Source: Lathyrus oleraceus
Lineage: Eukaryota > Streptophyta > Magnoliopsida > Fabales > Fabaceae
Assembly: GCF_024323335.1 (NCBI RefSeq)
Contig: NC_066585.1
Location: forward strand, 183,414,294 to 183,478,293
Reading direction: 5' to 3'
DNA length: 64,000 nt
Made by a program: the position numbers and the translations under genes
Notes under the pieces: generated by a model
What the model was told of the DNA's origin: nothing
Databases searched by the model: none
Seen by the model: the letters and a program-made list of their open reading frames with translations, nothing else
In this document: one piece after another, positions 12,660 to 24,033 of the stretch
Layout of the letters: every line of letters starts with the position of its first letter
Numbering within the stretch: the stretch's first letter is position 1

Positions 12660-13230
12660 TGGGAGAAGAGAAAAGGGCTCGCTAGGATATCGCATCCTAT
12701 GCCTACGTATCTCATCTGGAATGAGAATCAGAGCTACCATAGTTCGGCTAACGCACGCCAAAACAAACACACGCACAGACGCTGAGACGTCAAAACAAAC
12801 ACACAGACAGGCAAACATGGAAACCGAATGCCAATCGCTGGACTTACATCAGACTCCGAACCAACAAACACACACAGGAAACCAACTGCCAATCGATGGA
12901 CTTACGTCGGACTCCACACAACAAACACCAATAGGATACGGAATGCCAATTGCTGGTCTTATATCCATCTCCTAACACACAAGAAGGTTAACAAATCAAC
13001 AAGTCAATAGGGAGTCTGGAACTCGAGCCTAATGACTGTCAAGCAAACACACACAAAAAGAAAAAGGGTGAACACACAGACTAACAGGGAGTCGGGAACT
13101 CGAGCCTAATAGCTGTCAAGCACAACCCACTCAAAAAAAGAAAAGGGTGCCCGGAGAGATCTCGTACGACCTCCCGCCTACGTACCTCATCTGGTATGAG
13201 GATCAGGGCAACATAGTTCCCCTTAACAGG
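12660..13230 (-). repeat. Tandem repeats in the U5 part of LTR B
   Basis: Three units of about 57-65 bp share AATGCCAAT(C/T)G(C/A)TGG...CTTA(C/T)(A/G)TC (12826, 12884, 12944). A 76-bp duplication shares GGAACTCGAGCCTAATG/A (13018 and 13093). A segment CTACGTA(T/C)CTCATCTGG(A/T)ATGAG occurs at 12702 and 13181. These correspond to the repeats at 7090-7680 in LTR A. Confidence 0.65.
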
Positions 13231-16207
13231 GGAGAAACTTCCTCCTAACCAGAGACTGGGAAATGACAAACTATAAGGGAGACTGACTCGAGCCTAATAG
13301 TTATCATGTAATCCGCAATGGTCCTAGGTTGAGGTTTCTATCTAACTTGCACAGGCAGCAAGCTATCCTAAACAGGCAAAGCAAAGCAAACATACACATA
13401 ATTAGCACACACTATATGCAAACAAAGAGGGCTCACACAAGGATAGGCTGTGAAACACAAGCCAACTGGAATCGGGTGATGTTAGCTCTTAACCCTAACA
13501 TTGAGAGTTAGGGTGAAGCAGATGAAATGGGAAGTGAGGGTAAGACCTCACAGCTCTTATCCCTGGCCTGGGAGAGCTTCAGACAAATGAAAGTGGGAGT
13601 TCAGAAAGTTGGAACTCTTCTCCACATATGACTGACACAACAAAGATCTTGGGTTAATATCCACAATGCATCAACACAAGGTGTGTGAGCAAAGTGGATG
13701 ACACACTGAATAGCAGGAGATGGATTGCACATCTCTTTTATCTGCCAATTGCCTTATAGAGGTCTTTTCCTGCTTGGCACAAAGATAAACAAACACAAGC
13801 ATTGCCTCTTAAGGAGGACTTCAGACAGGTGCTTGCCCAAGTAACAGGACAGGTCTTCCAGACTACATGAAGTCATAGAAGTTATACCTCAAATGGTTAA
13901 GCAACCAAGCAACAGCAAAAGCAAGTTCAAAGAACTTAAGCAACTAATGTACCTGAAAACAATCTAACTCAGTCAGTACACAACTCACAAAGTAAATCAG
14001 ACAGTTAATAGTCAACAGTCAACAGACATAGTCAAACAAGCCAAGCATCAATGAGCAAGGCACAAGCTCAACTCAAATGAGCTAAAATCAACCTACAAAA
14101 CAAGTCAAGGTTAGCCAACATCAACCAAATAATCCAACTCAAGCAATGAATCAACCTCCTCAAGGCCATATGCTTCTTATCCTGAAAACAAAGCTCAAAC
14201 ATAAGCACAAACCACTAGGACAAGGCCTAGGGTCCAAGAGGGAGAAATAATTCAAAACAGAACATGAAAATTGACATGAATCAACTTTAATCCAATAAGA
14301 ACATCATCCAAAAAGTTCCACATCCATATCATGCACCAAATTCATTTCACAAGTCAAATAAGGCAAAGCATGCAAGTTGAAAGCTCATTGAAGCAACAGA
14401 AAGAACAAACCCACATTAATTCCAAAATGATTCAATAAATCCCAATAAAAATCATGGCTAATCAGAACTCATCACATGATCAACATATCAAAAATCAAGG
14501 CATTTTGACAAGTTTAAGCATGGCAATCAAATTCCATAAGGCAAGGTAAGCACAAACAAGCTCAAATAGAACACAATTTGGTACATCAACTTAGCACAAG
14601 CCTAAAACAGAATTGACAAATGATAAATGCCTCAAACCAAAGCCACAATAAACTTCAAAGTGTCTAGAAACAATGTGCAAAATTTCACAATCATAGGATA
14701 AACAACCATCATTTCAAAAATCATTGAAGTTCATGACTATCCAAAAGTCCACAAATGGCAATCCAGAAAGAAAAATCTCAAACAAATCAGAAATGAGTCC
14801 AAAAATTCCACAAATATTCATGAGCAACTCTAACATCCAGAAGAAGCATCATGCAAAAAATCACATCATTTGGCATTTATTTGGCATGGCAAAGAAAATC
14901 ATCAAGTTGAGCAAGCAATGGTGTGACACACATTGTCACACCTACATTAACCAGACCATATCTCAACAACCAGAAATGCTAAAAATGCAAACTCAACACC
15001 AAAAGGTTCCTAAGGATGTCTAGTTTAAATATGCAAAGTCTCAAAGTCATTGGATTAAAATTCATCATTTCACAAAGCATATGGCAAGGTAGGTCAAGAA
15101 AACACATACATACACAATCCCTAAGCCAAAACATTTTTCATGCGTGCACAATTTCTGGAAAAATAGTCATAAAAAACTAGAAATCTTGAGGAACAACATG
15201 CAAAAATTCCCATGCCATTTGGATCATTATTTTTGGACTTATGAATTTTTGAAATGAATGAAAAATTAAAAAACATGAAAGCAAGGTGCATGAATGGCAT
15301 GGTGAACATGTGAAAATAATACAAAGCAATTTTGGAAATGCACCGGATGGGAATTGAACCGTGTAAAAATTTAAACTAGAGCGCGCTAACAATGAAACTC
15401 TGCGTTTCATTAAAGTCTATGTGGCAGTGGGAAGCGCTATCAGCCAATCAATTTGCCACATCAAGGCCACGCGTACCAATACATGCTCGCTAACACCAAA
15501 ACACATGCAGAAAGGCGCTCATGAAGATCAAACACGATCTGGAAACATAAAACCCTAGGTTCTTCATCATGTTCATCACATTCATACGCTCAAGAACAAA
15601 AATGCCAGAATCCAAAAATGATTACATCAATGTGTTCATCCTTCCACGTACATTAACATGCCATGCTTAGTTTGTTCCAGATCAACATATATTCAAAGAT
15701 TCGAACGCATACATTTTCACACATGAAACTTCAAGCTAACACAACTAACTCATTTCTCCATGGAATTCAATGATCTAAAGTGCACATTTTCTCAGCATTA
15801 AAGGATCTACAACATGCATACATCAATTTCACGAATTAAAGCATTCGAAATCTAACCTTGTTGAAGCTACAGAAGTGAATTTGCTCAAATCCGGTCCTGA
15901 ACAGCTCAAACAGGTGATCCTATGCTCTTGTATGATGGAATGGAGGAAGGTTTGGAGGTTAAGCTTGCACGATTTGTCCAGAAATCCGACTGCCATTGAT
16001 GGATGCAAACTTCAACAGCTTCAAATCAGCTCGAAACTTGATGGATCTTGCTTCCAAAATGTTCAATTATGCTTGCGGGTGAAGGATTAATCAAGAATAA
16101 AGCAATGTATGTGGAGAAATTTGATGAAAAGTGAGAGAGAAAATTGTGAAGATTGGATCTAGATCTGAATTCTGGTGTTGTTAATCATGAAAACAGTTAT
16201 GCTTTAG

Positions 16208-16217
16208 CTTTTATATG
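16208..16217 (-). promoter_or_regulatory. TATA box of LTR B
   Basis: On the minus strand it reads CATATAAAAG, about 1.24 kb from the LTR start, the same relative position as the TATA box of LTR A. Confidence 0.5.
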
Positions 16218-17773
16218 GTGTGCTAATGATGTTGGTTAATCACAATTAAGCTAATGCAAGTGGATTAGTGAAAACCAAGTGTTGATGCAAATTTGCAAAT
16301 GCACCTTATGCATATAATTACCAATGGAACAGTGCACGTTTTTGGTTCCAATTCACTTGAAAATGCCATGTAGAAGCCAAATGCAATGTTAGGAAGTGAA
16401 AACAATGCATAATTTTTGAATTTGGGATTTCCCTCCAAAATTCAAATGAAAATGCCAATATTCTTGTGATCAAAATGCATGGCTTATGATGCATGTTTTG
16501 GATAGTGCATGTCAAGAGATAAATGTTGCAAAAAGAACCACTTCATTTGGCCTTATGGTTAAAAAGTTATGCATGCTTGAAGTTCAAATTCATTTGGCAA
16601 TGATTGATCCATATCTTTTCAACCATACATGAGAAATTCATGATTTTGGACTTTTTGGAAATGGGAGAACAAGATCTTAAACTTTCATGTTGGACAAAAG
16701 TTCATTTGAAGCATTTTTGATGATTTAATCTTGAGGAGAAAACCTTTCCATTTTTGGCAATTTTGAATTATAAGTCACTTTCTATTTTTGGAAAGTTTTG
16801 TCATGACTTTATTTTCTTCAATGTTGATGTTTGAAATGTCAAATGAGACTTATTTGAACATGAATGAAGTATTTCTAACCACTTCCCACCTCCAAATCCA
16901 ATAGTTGACTTTTGGTTGACTTTTTCAGTTGATAGATGACTTGGTCATTCACAGATGAATTTGAGCCTCAATCTCCTGATGAAATGGCTCCAAAATGAAA
17001 CCCTAGCTTTCACAAGCTCAATAAAACCATGTGATGATCCCCATCTCAATGAAGACCTCATCTCCTTGCAAAACCCTGATTGGTACAATACAACTGATTA
17101 GGGTTGACCAGAGGTCAAAACCCTAATCCCAAGGAATCTGATCCAGCACAATAAACCTCTTGGTGATAATAAGACCATGATGATGGTGATGTACCATTGC
17201 AACCAAGATAATGATCAATATCCTTGAGGAACCAAGAAACCCTAATTGAAGCACAAACCCTCAGATGGCTAGTGATCAATTCAATAAGACCATCAGGCTT
17301 GCATCTTCTAACCTCTTTATCTTCTGAACATGACTTAGGAGGATGACTTGCTTATTTCACATGATATGCCAAGATGCAATGACTAATGACCTAAAGATGA
17401 AATGCAATATGCTAAGCTAGTCCCAAGAGAGGAGGGAAAATTTTGAGGTGTTACAACGGGCAGCGTCTAAAACATTATCATTATGCTGAAAACAATGAAG
17501 ACTCACAAGTCCTGCACTTAGACGTATTGTCTCCAAAATTAATAGATTAACATTTAATAGTTTTATGTCGAGCTTGTGACATTAAACAAAGCGCTTCGTG
17601 GGAGACAACCCACAAATTTTTATTTTTCTTTGATTATTCTTTTGATTTTATTCAGTCTTCATTCTTCATTTTCTTTATATTATTAAATTTTTCTTCTTTT
17701 CTTCTTTCGGCATCTGGCCTAATCCTGACTAAAATTCTTGTTTTTTTTCTTTTCTTTAGTTAACACTAACCTG

Positions 17774-19054
17774 ATGGCACATATTGATCACATGGGTATT
17801 AATTTCCGAGGGAGAGCTCAGAGACAAAAATTTGAAGAACTTGCTGAGAGAGAGATGCACCCAAATTTGTATGCTGATGATTGTGCAATGACCGTACTTG
17901 GGCTAAGAGATAGTGTCCTATATCTGCTGAATCAAATAGGGTGGGAAACCACTCCTATTCGAAGACAATTTGTTACTTACCGGAGGCTAACTCTAGAATT
18001 CCTTAGCTCCCTGATTTATTTACCGAACCATGGAAAAGGAATAAACCGAGGTTTCATTCAATTCAGGATGTTCAATATGGAGTATAAGTATAACATTAGA
18101 GAATTTACTAACCTTTTAGGGTTCCCTACTTCTTTTGACACATTCACCATGAGCCAAGAGGACCTCTTTGAGTATCGAGAGCTTGAGCATTTTTGGGGAA
18201 GTTTGACGGGAAATGACGAACCTGAGGAACATGAGTTTCTTTCTGGAAACATACATAACCCAGCTTTTCGTTATTTCCACAAGATCCTAGCACACACTCT
18301 TTTTGGGAAAAGATCAAGCATTACCACAGTATCACGTGATGAACTTTTCATAATATTTTGTGCTTCCCAGAATCGTCCAGTGAATGGTGCCACTTATATG
18401 TTAGCGAGTTTTGACCTCCTTATTCAAGATGATCGTGCACCGATTCAAATAGGAGGATTGATAACTATGATTGCTAATGCTATTGGATTGCGCCAACCCA
18501 TGCTTGATTTGAACCCTTTTTGTGGTATTCAGCCTATGAATATACTTTTCCTTTTCAACACTATGTTTATAGGAAACCTTGGACCTGAAGAGTTTGAACT
18601 ATTAATTAACAACCAAGCTTTTTACCTATTCACCATGCCTAGCCCGATGACTAGTGTCCATAACCGAAATAATTGGCTCTACAACCTGGATGGAATACCT
18701 TCTCCTGTTAGATCTGTTGAAACCATCCAAGATTATGAGATTCTTGACAACCAGATTCCTAATGCTGAGTCTGATCCGCAGACACCAACTGGTTACCATG
18801 ATGCTGCCTCTCCACCTCACCATATCCCGTCCGCAGAATCGGCAGTACCTGATCTTAGACATCATATGCCCCGAACTGATTATAATACCGCTATTCAAGC
18901 TTTAATGTCAGAACAAGATGCCATTAGAGAAGAGTTAACTATGATGGGACATGAATTTATGGAATACATGAGTAGAATGACAAATCAATTTCACGAGTTG
19001 CTACACCGTGTCAATTCCTTTGCTCCTCCGACGAGAGATTCTACAAGTGGCTAG
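17774..19054 (+). CDS. Athila-type ORF of unknown function, copy 1
   Basis: This is an uninterrupted frame of about 426 residues, starting at ATG 17774 (MAHIDHMGINFRG). An earlier start at 17738 only adds a poly-Phe leader. The protein resembles the plant ATHILA ORF-1/putative plant transposon family: a basic N-terminus, the block LYADDCAMTVLGLRDSVLYL, then FLSSLIYLPNHGKG, FRMFNMEYKYNIREFTNLLG, IHNPAFRYFHKILAHTLFG and a DELFIIFCA segment. A variable Pro/Ser-rich linker and a Met/Gln-rich tail with coiled-coil tendency (about 390-425) follow. The function in this lineage is not known. An envelope role has been proposed for ORFs in this position, but I see no signal peptide or membrane segment. 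A 3' splice-like TTTAG precedes the start. Confidence 0.7.
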   Translation: MAHIDHMGINFRGRAQRQKFEELAEREMHPNLYADDCAMTVLGLRDSVLYLLNQIGWETTPIRRQFVTYRRLTLEFLSSLIYLPNHGKGINRGFIQFRMFNMEYKYNIREFTNLLGFPTSFDTFTMSQEDLFEYRELEHFWGSLTGNDEPEEHEFLSGNIHNPAFRYFHKILAHTLFGKRSSITTVSRDELFIIFCASQNRPVNGATYMLASFDLLIQDDRAPIQIGGLITMIANAIGLRQPMLDLNPFCGIQPMNILFLFNTMFIGNLGPEEFELLINNQAFYLFTMPSPMTSVHNRNNWLYNLDGIPSPVRSVETIQDYEILDNQIPNAESDPQTPTGYHDAASPPHHIPSAESAVPDLRHHMPRTDYNTAIQALMSEQDAIREELTMMGHEFMEYMSRMTNQFHELLHRVNSFAPPTRDSTSG

Positions 19055-19404
19055 AAGAATTGTAGTTAACTAGTTTTAGTCTTAGGAAATTTATAGTTTC
19101 GTTTGACAATATTTTTAATCTTAGGATTTATTTTTCGCATTTTTTATTTTTATCTTCAGTCAAATACTACATTATGTTTATTTTTATGAAGCTACTGGCA
19201 TTATTGGTTAAATTAAATTTCATTTTGATTTATGCACTGTCTAAAATTACCAATGATGATATATATTGTATGTTACTACTTACATGGCTTATTAGAGAAA
19301 AAAATATATTCTATGGTGTAGTAAAGTAGCATCCATGACACAAAAAAATAAAATAATAATAAAACAAAACTTGTCACAAAATTTAGCCAATGCATGTTGC
19401 CACC

Positions 19405-19525
19405 ATGCTATCACGACCGTTGCAAACTCAGAAGTGTGACGAGCGTCACACATGCTGTCACGGTCGCCACGCACCCCATGACGCCCGTAACGCATGCTGT
19501 CACGAACGTGACAACTTGCTTTCTC
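19405..19525 (+). repeat. Cluster of GTGACG/CGTCAC palindromic words
   Basis: It contains TCACGACCGTTG, GTGTGACGAGCGTCACAC, CTGTCACGGTCGCCACG, ATGACGCCCGTAACG and CTGTCACGAACGTGACA. The same word family recurs in LTR C at 22226-22345. In both places it lies 100-275 bases upstream of a TATA box. Confidence 0.65.
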
Positions 19526-19678
19526 GTAAATGTTGTTGACCGTTATGTCATGACCGTTACTCCCCATTTCAATTCATCTTTATCCCCATTCAACTCACCT
19601 CTTTACTCCATTCAACTCACCTTCATCCCCATTAATTTTTTTTCTCACCCACTTCTCTTCCCAATTTCAAAACTCTTC

Positions 19679-19688
19679 CTATAAATAC
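19679..19688 (+). promoter_or_regulatory. Internal TATA box upstream of second Athila-type ORF
   Basis: CTATAAATAC is followed by a C/A-rich leader (TTCCTACACCACATCATTCC) and by an ATG at 19797. The spacing suits a Pol II promoter that drives the downstream ORF separately. Confidence 0.5.
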
Positions 19689-19796
19689 ATTCTCTACATT
19701 TCTTCCTACACCACATCATTCCAAAAAAAAAACATTCTATACAAACAAATATTTCATCCTCTTTTCCTTTCTCTTTCTTTCTACCTACCAATCAAA

Positions 19797-21016
19797 ATGG
19801 CGGAGAACCAACATCAAGAAGTGCAATTCAGAAATATTATTTTCCGATCTAAAGATAGTAACTATCAACGGGAGCAGTTCGTTCGGTTTCAGCAACGCGG
19901 TGTCACATCTACCAGGTACCCAGATTTCAATTGCTTACAAGAATTAGGATTACATCAAGGTGTGCAATGGCTGCTTAGGCTATCCGATTTAACTTTTTTG
20001 TGCACACAAAATCACCCAACATACCCATCACTCACCTTGGAGTTTTTAAGCTCTTATTCATACACCACTCCAACCGGTGAGGACGAGTACTTAACCGGTG
20101 TCGCAAAATTCCGTATGTTCAACACTGAGTACACACTATCTCAAGAACAGTTGAGTGTCATGCTACATTTTCCTGAAGGAGACCACGTCCACCCAAGAAT
20201 CCCTCCAAACTCATATTGGAACACGGTCGCATTCGAACTTTTTGGAAAAATATCCGGTGTGATAACCACCAACTGGGATGCATTACTTGCTTCACACATA
20301 CACAACCCCATTATCCGGTATTTTATCTGTATTTTGCAAAACACCATCTTTGGAAGAGCCAACAACAGCAAAGTTAACGCGAAAGAATTATTCTTCCTAC
20401 ACTGCATCTTTTCAGCAGATACAAAGGGGACCGACTTCAGAATTTGCAATCTTTGCCACCCCTGTTTATGGATATCAGCTATTGTCGCTCCTGCCGCTTA
20501 ATCAAAAATAGGGTAGGCGGGAATTATTATCTTATGGTCAATAACCAAGAAATCCCAAGCGTCGTTATGCCCAACATTGCACTCACCGATGTTACTAACC
20601 CTAACACATTCATCTACGATTTGAATGCTCCCGAGCCTACCATGCCTACACAAGCAAACCCGCCCCCAGACGAGTTTGATGAAATGGAGCAAGGTGATCA
20701 AGGTCCCGAACAACATTCTGTCCCACTTAATCCTTCCGATAATGTAGCTGGTCCATCCTCCCGACATCGTCGAAGAAGAAGGCCTGCAACAAATGATGAC
20801 ATCATCGATGTTATTGAACATCAAGCCCAACGGCTTGATGCCGTGCATGCGCAGAATAACTAAGTAATGCAACTGATGCCCCAGATGCAACAACAACAAC
20901 AAGAGAGGAATGCAATAACCGACCAGAGGTTCACTGACTTGCTTAACAGATTTGATGACTTGGCAGTACGTGAACGATCATCGGGTCCGAGAACAAGAGG
21001 ACGCAGGCAGAATTGA
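19797..21016 (+). pseudogene. Athila-type ORF, copy 2, frameshifted
   Basis: It is a second member of the same family as 17774-19054. Shared blocks are LTLEFLSSYSY, FRMFNTEYTLSQEQLSVML, HIHNPIIRYFICILQNTIFG and KELFFLHCIF. The first frame (from ATG 19797) is good to about 20430. The match then moves to a neighbouring frame (TSEFAIFATPVYGYQLLSLL), and by about 20500 to the frame NYYLMVNNQEIPSVVMPNIA, which runs to a TAA at 20861 and on in frame to TGA at 21014-21016. The C-terminus has an Arg-rich patch (SSRHRRRRRPATNDD) and a Gln run. With at least one frameshift and one premature stop it is probably not functional. Confidence 0.7.
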
Positions 21017-21985
21017 GTTTGAGTACCATTTTTATTTATTTTTCCTTTTTTCGCTTTTTTTGAAACATTGGGGACAATGTTTCATTTAAGTGTAGGGGGA
21101 AAACTTTGTTTCAGTTATGTTTATTTCCCTTTCAAGTATGTTATTTCCCTAGTGTGAAATTTTTATTATCTATTCTCCTCAATTTTCTTGAGCCATACCA
21201 AAATTCAACACACTCAATAAGTATAAAGGTTGCTTATTTTATAAAACTTGAGTGAAATTAAGACAAAATTATTACCGCCCCAACACTCTAAAAACCTCAG
21301 CATGTTAGATCAGGCTAAGTACCTATTATACCAATTTCTTGAACTTTTAGTTCTATAGTAACCCTGAGTAGTTTATACCAGAAGTCGGCACCATCTTAAT
21401 AGCAAACTACGTGGAGAGCCGATGAATACAAGTGAATGATTCCCAAAACAACATGTTAAAAATCAGGAAAGACACTAATTAAGTTAGGTGATCCTTACCC
21501 GATCATTTAATCCAAAGGTTGCGGACCCTACAAAAACATAGTATGAACGATCCATTGCGAATTGGTTCAGCGGTTTCTGGTGCTGAACTTGGTAGGGCGG
21601 ACTACGGTCCGATCCCCCGCAATTTGCAATAGACTAAATAAAGAAGTTATCCAACTTATGTACCAGAACTTCTAACTAAAAGGGGATTAGAATCGCTAAC
21701 CGGTTACTCCACCATGTGCGCGAAAAGATAAAGGGCTTAATGTGATTTCGCTCGAATGAAAACGGGTGAAATAAGAGTAAAAGAACTAGGCTGAGCTATA
21801 ATAGCATGACTCGAACTGGTTTGCATAAGGTGGGGTTATCTAGTGTTGTTACGGTAGTTTTTGATGTTAAGATTGAACTCAGGTTATTTCTAAACGAGAT
21901 TTACTTGCAACCTATTACGAATTGATGTGTGTTTGGAAATTTCATCTTGCTTGAGGACAAGCAAAAGTCTAAGTGTGGGGGAGTT
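21017..21985 (+). other. 3' noncoding tail of element C with polypurine tract
   Basis: About 970 bases hold no gene. They include AATGTTTCATTTAAGTGTAGGGGGAA (21075-21101, a possible second purine tract) and end in AAGTGTGGGGGAGTT directly before the LTR, the expected second-strand priming site. Confidence 0.65.
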
Positions 21986-23765
21986 TGATAACATAAAACT
22001 ATATCACATTTTTAGACTTGATTTAACTAAATTATATCGTTATTTGATTCATTTTATTTTATATTATTCGATATTACTCGGTATTTTCTTATTATTTATT
22101 TCAGGTATCATTATTTAAAGCACACGTGAAAAAGAAAGAAGAGGGGTGCAAAAAGAGGATTTTCTAGGAAAAGCAGCAAGCTGAAGCACCAAAGCCCAAC
22201 CCACGTTTGGAACAAAAGAAATGGCTGTCACGACCGCCACGAGAACATGCCGAGCGTCACGTCCCAAAACCTAGTCTTACGACCGTAACACATAGTGTGA
22301 CGGACGTCACACATTTCATCCTATATTTTAGGCTTTACGTGCGTAACGGAGTGGGCGTTTTCCCCTAAATTTTCTCCTGCACTCGTTGACACTTTGAACC
22401 ATACTGAAGACACTTTCGAGGAAGCGGTTATTTGGAGAGGTGAATATAAATAGACCTCACAAAAGCCAATTGGAGCTTTCTCTTGATTCTCTCTTCTCCG
22501 TGCAATTTTTCCAGCAATATCTTTCCAGCATTATAATTTTCCAGCACTCTAAATTTTCAAGCATCTTATTTTCTTTTCTTTTCTAGTTTAATTTCCGAAG
22601 CAAACAATTTATTTTCTCACGATAGTTTCTACACCAGAAATATTGTGTAATTTTTACTGGATCTAACCTTACGTTAGATCATAGTAATTTATTTCCTTGT
22701 TTTTACTTTCCTATCTGATCGAGAATTGTGAAGAACAAATCCAACCGACTTGTGGTGGAGTGTTCGAGCATCGAAGCTAGGAGATAAAATCCAGATTTCT
22801 AGTATTTTTCCAGGTTCATTAATTAATTGATTTATTGTTTTAATTTACATATGCTTTGTTCCGCTGTTTATATATATTGTTTGTTTGATATGACCGTATT
22901 TATGCATGATTATTGTTTATGCATGTTTATCATGTCTGGCTAATTAATTTAGATATCGGTATGTAAAGTAAGCAGAATAAAGGAATCAAAATTGAGTTGG
23001 TTTAAATTTATTTCAAAATATAGTCACTCTTTTTCTGGTCTCAATTTACAAAGTTAATACCAAGGTTTTTGTACGAGAGTAAAAGACATACAGAAGTTAA
23101 AATCAATAGAACGACGGTTTGAGCTTTTAACTGGACAGTGTAAATTGAACATTAACTTTAAATTAGGGCGAAAGCAATTTTTAAGGTTAATTAAATTCCA
23201 ATTATTTTCAAAAATTATTTTTAAAATTTAAATGTGAGGACAAGAGTTAAGCATTTAAGTTTAATCATATAATCCAAGTCAACAGAGCGAGAGTTTGAGA
23301 AGAGGGTGTTTAAACGGTTAGTATTTTCTCAAAAGGAGTTTCTATAGATTCTATTATTTTCAAAAGTGATTTTAGATTTAACGAAATAGTGAGAGCGTAC
23401 GTTAAAATATAAAGTCATAGTCTAATTCAACAGAGCGAGAGTTTGAGGAAAGGATTTTTAATTAATAGTGTCTACTGAAAAGACTTATTTTAAAATTAAG
23501 AAAAAGACCAACGAAGATTTGATTCCCTAATTACGACGAACTACATACTGATATCCATATTATTTGATATTTTATCTAGATCTAAATTTAGTTTTACTTT
23601 TCCCCATAATCATTAAAGTATCATCCGCCTTAGCTTTACGCAGTAACCCTAGAAAAACGGTAGATCGATTCATTAAGTCCCTGTGGGATCGATATCTTTT
23701 AAAACTACGCGATTAGACTGTGCACTTGCAGTCAGTACCCCGATAGACTCATAAAGTCGCGATCA
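21986..23765 (+). mobile_element. 3' LTR of element C (1.78 kb)
   Basis: It starts TGATAACATAAAAC just after the purine tract and ends ...GTCGCGATCA. The ends form a short TGAT/ATCA inverted repeat. The interior has a palindrome cluster (22226-22345), a TATA box (AATATAAAT, 22443-22451) and the CCCTGTGGGATCGATA...GTGCACTTGCA words typical of the 3' end of Athila LTRs. What follows at 23766 is element F protease. Confidence 0.75.
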
Positions 23766-24033
23766 GCATGGTCGAAGCGACCGCTCCTATTCCATGTATC
23801 CACTCTCTCCCTAGTAGTAAGTTGTAATTTGCTTTTGCAGGTATTACCATAAACATCGTTGGTCTTGTGATTGACCCAACAGTTAAGTCCACTTGTATGA
23901 CGCCCAGCGTCTGTCCTATCTTACCTTCATAATTTGACAGTACCATGTTGTGAGGTTTGATGTCAGTGTCGAACATCCCTATCTTTTTCAACATGAATTG
24001 GGGCATCAAATTAACTGCTGCTTCCCCGACCAC

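Larger units (their letters stand above)
8680..17455 (-). mobile_element. Ogre-like Ty3/gypsy element B, 5' part
   Basis: On the minus strand the order is LTR (17455-12373), PBS (12370-12353), leader, gag (11131-9413), a noncoding gap, and the start of pol (9098-8680). It stops exactly where LTR A begins, so its remaining pol and 3' LTR lie left of element A. Its own right flank, ACGGG (17456-17460), is element C sequence and should be the target duplication. Gag has one nonsense codon, pol one frameshift and reverse transcriptase a large deletion, so this copy is dead. Confidence 0.8.
12373..17455 (-). mobile_element. 5' LTR of element B (5.08 kb)
   Basis: On the minus strand the LTR starts TGTAACACCTCAAAATTTTC (17455) and ends ...GGATGCGACA (12373), with the PBS two bases beyond. 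The length and the GGTGGCGGCTCTG word near its end are typical of Ogre LTRs. Its interior shares segments with LTR A in opposite orientation. Confidence 0.85.
17456..23765 (+). mobile_element. Athila-like Ty3/gypsy element C, 3' part
   Basis: It comprises a 3' internal region with two related ORFs (17774-19054 and 19797-21016), a noncoding tail ending in a purine tract (AAGTGTGGGGGAGTT, 21971-21985) and a 3' LTR (21986-23765). The tail contains GAGGACAAGCAAAAGTCTAAGTGTGGGGGAG, the well-known 3' signature of Athila elements (split here at about 21953-21983). Its 5' part lies beyond elements B and A, left of the window. Its right end abuts element F protease, so C is inserted in F. Confidence 0.75.

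Noticed and set aside
12529..13010. 148-residue and neighbouring + strand frames in LTR B
   Set aside because: They are made of tandem repeat units rich in ACACAC words inside an LTR; the openness is due to the repeat composition.
14724..15023. 99-residue + strand ORF in LTR B
   Set aside because: Asn/Lys/His/Gln-rich translation of A-rich LTR DNA; no conserved motif.
17774..19054. Calling this ORF a retroviral-type envelope gene
   Set aside because: No signal peptide, cleavage site or transmembrane segment is visible; position alone is not enough.
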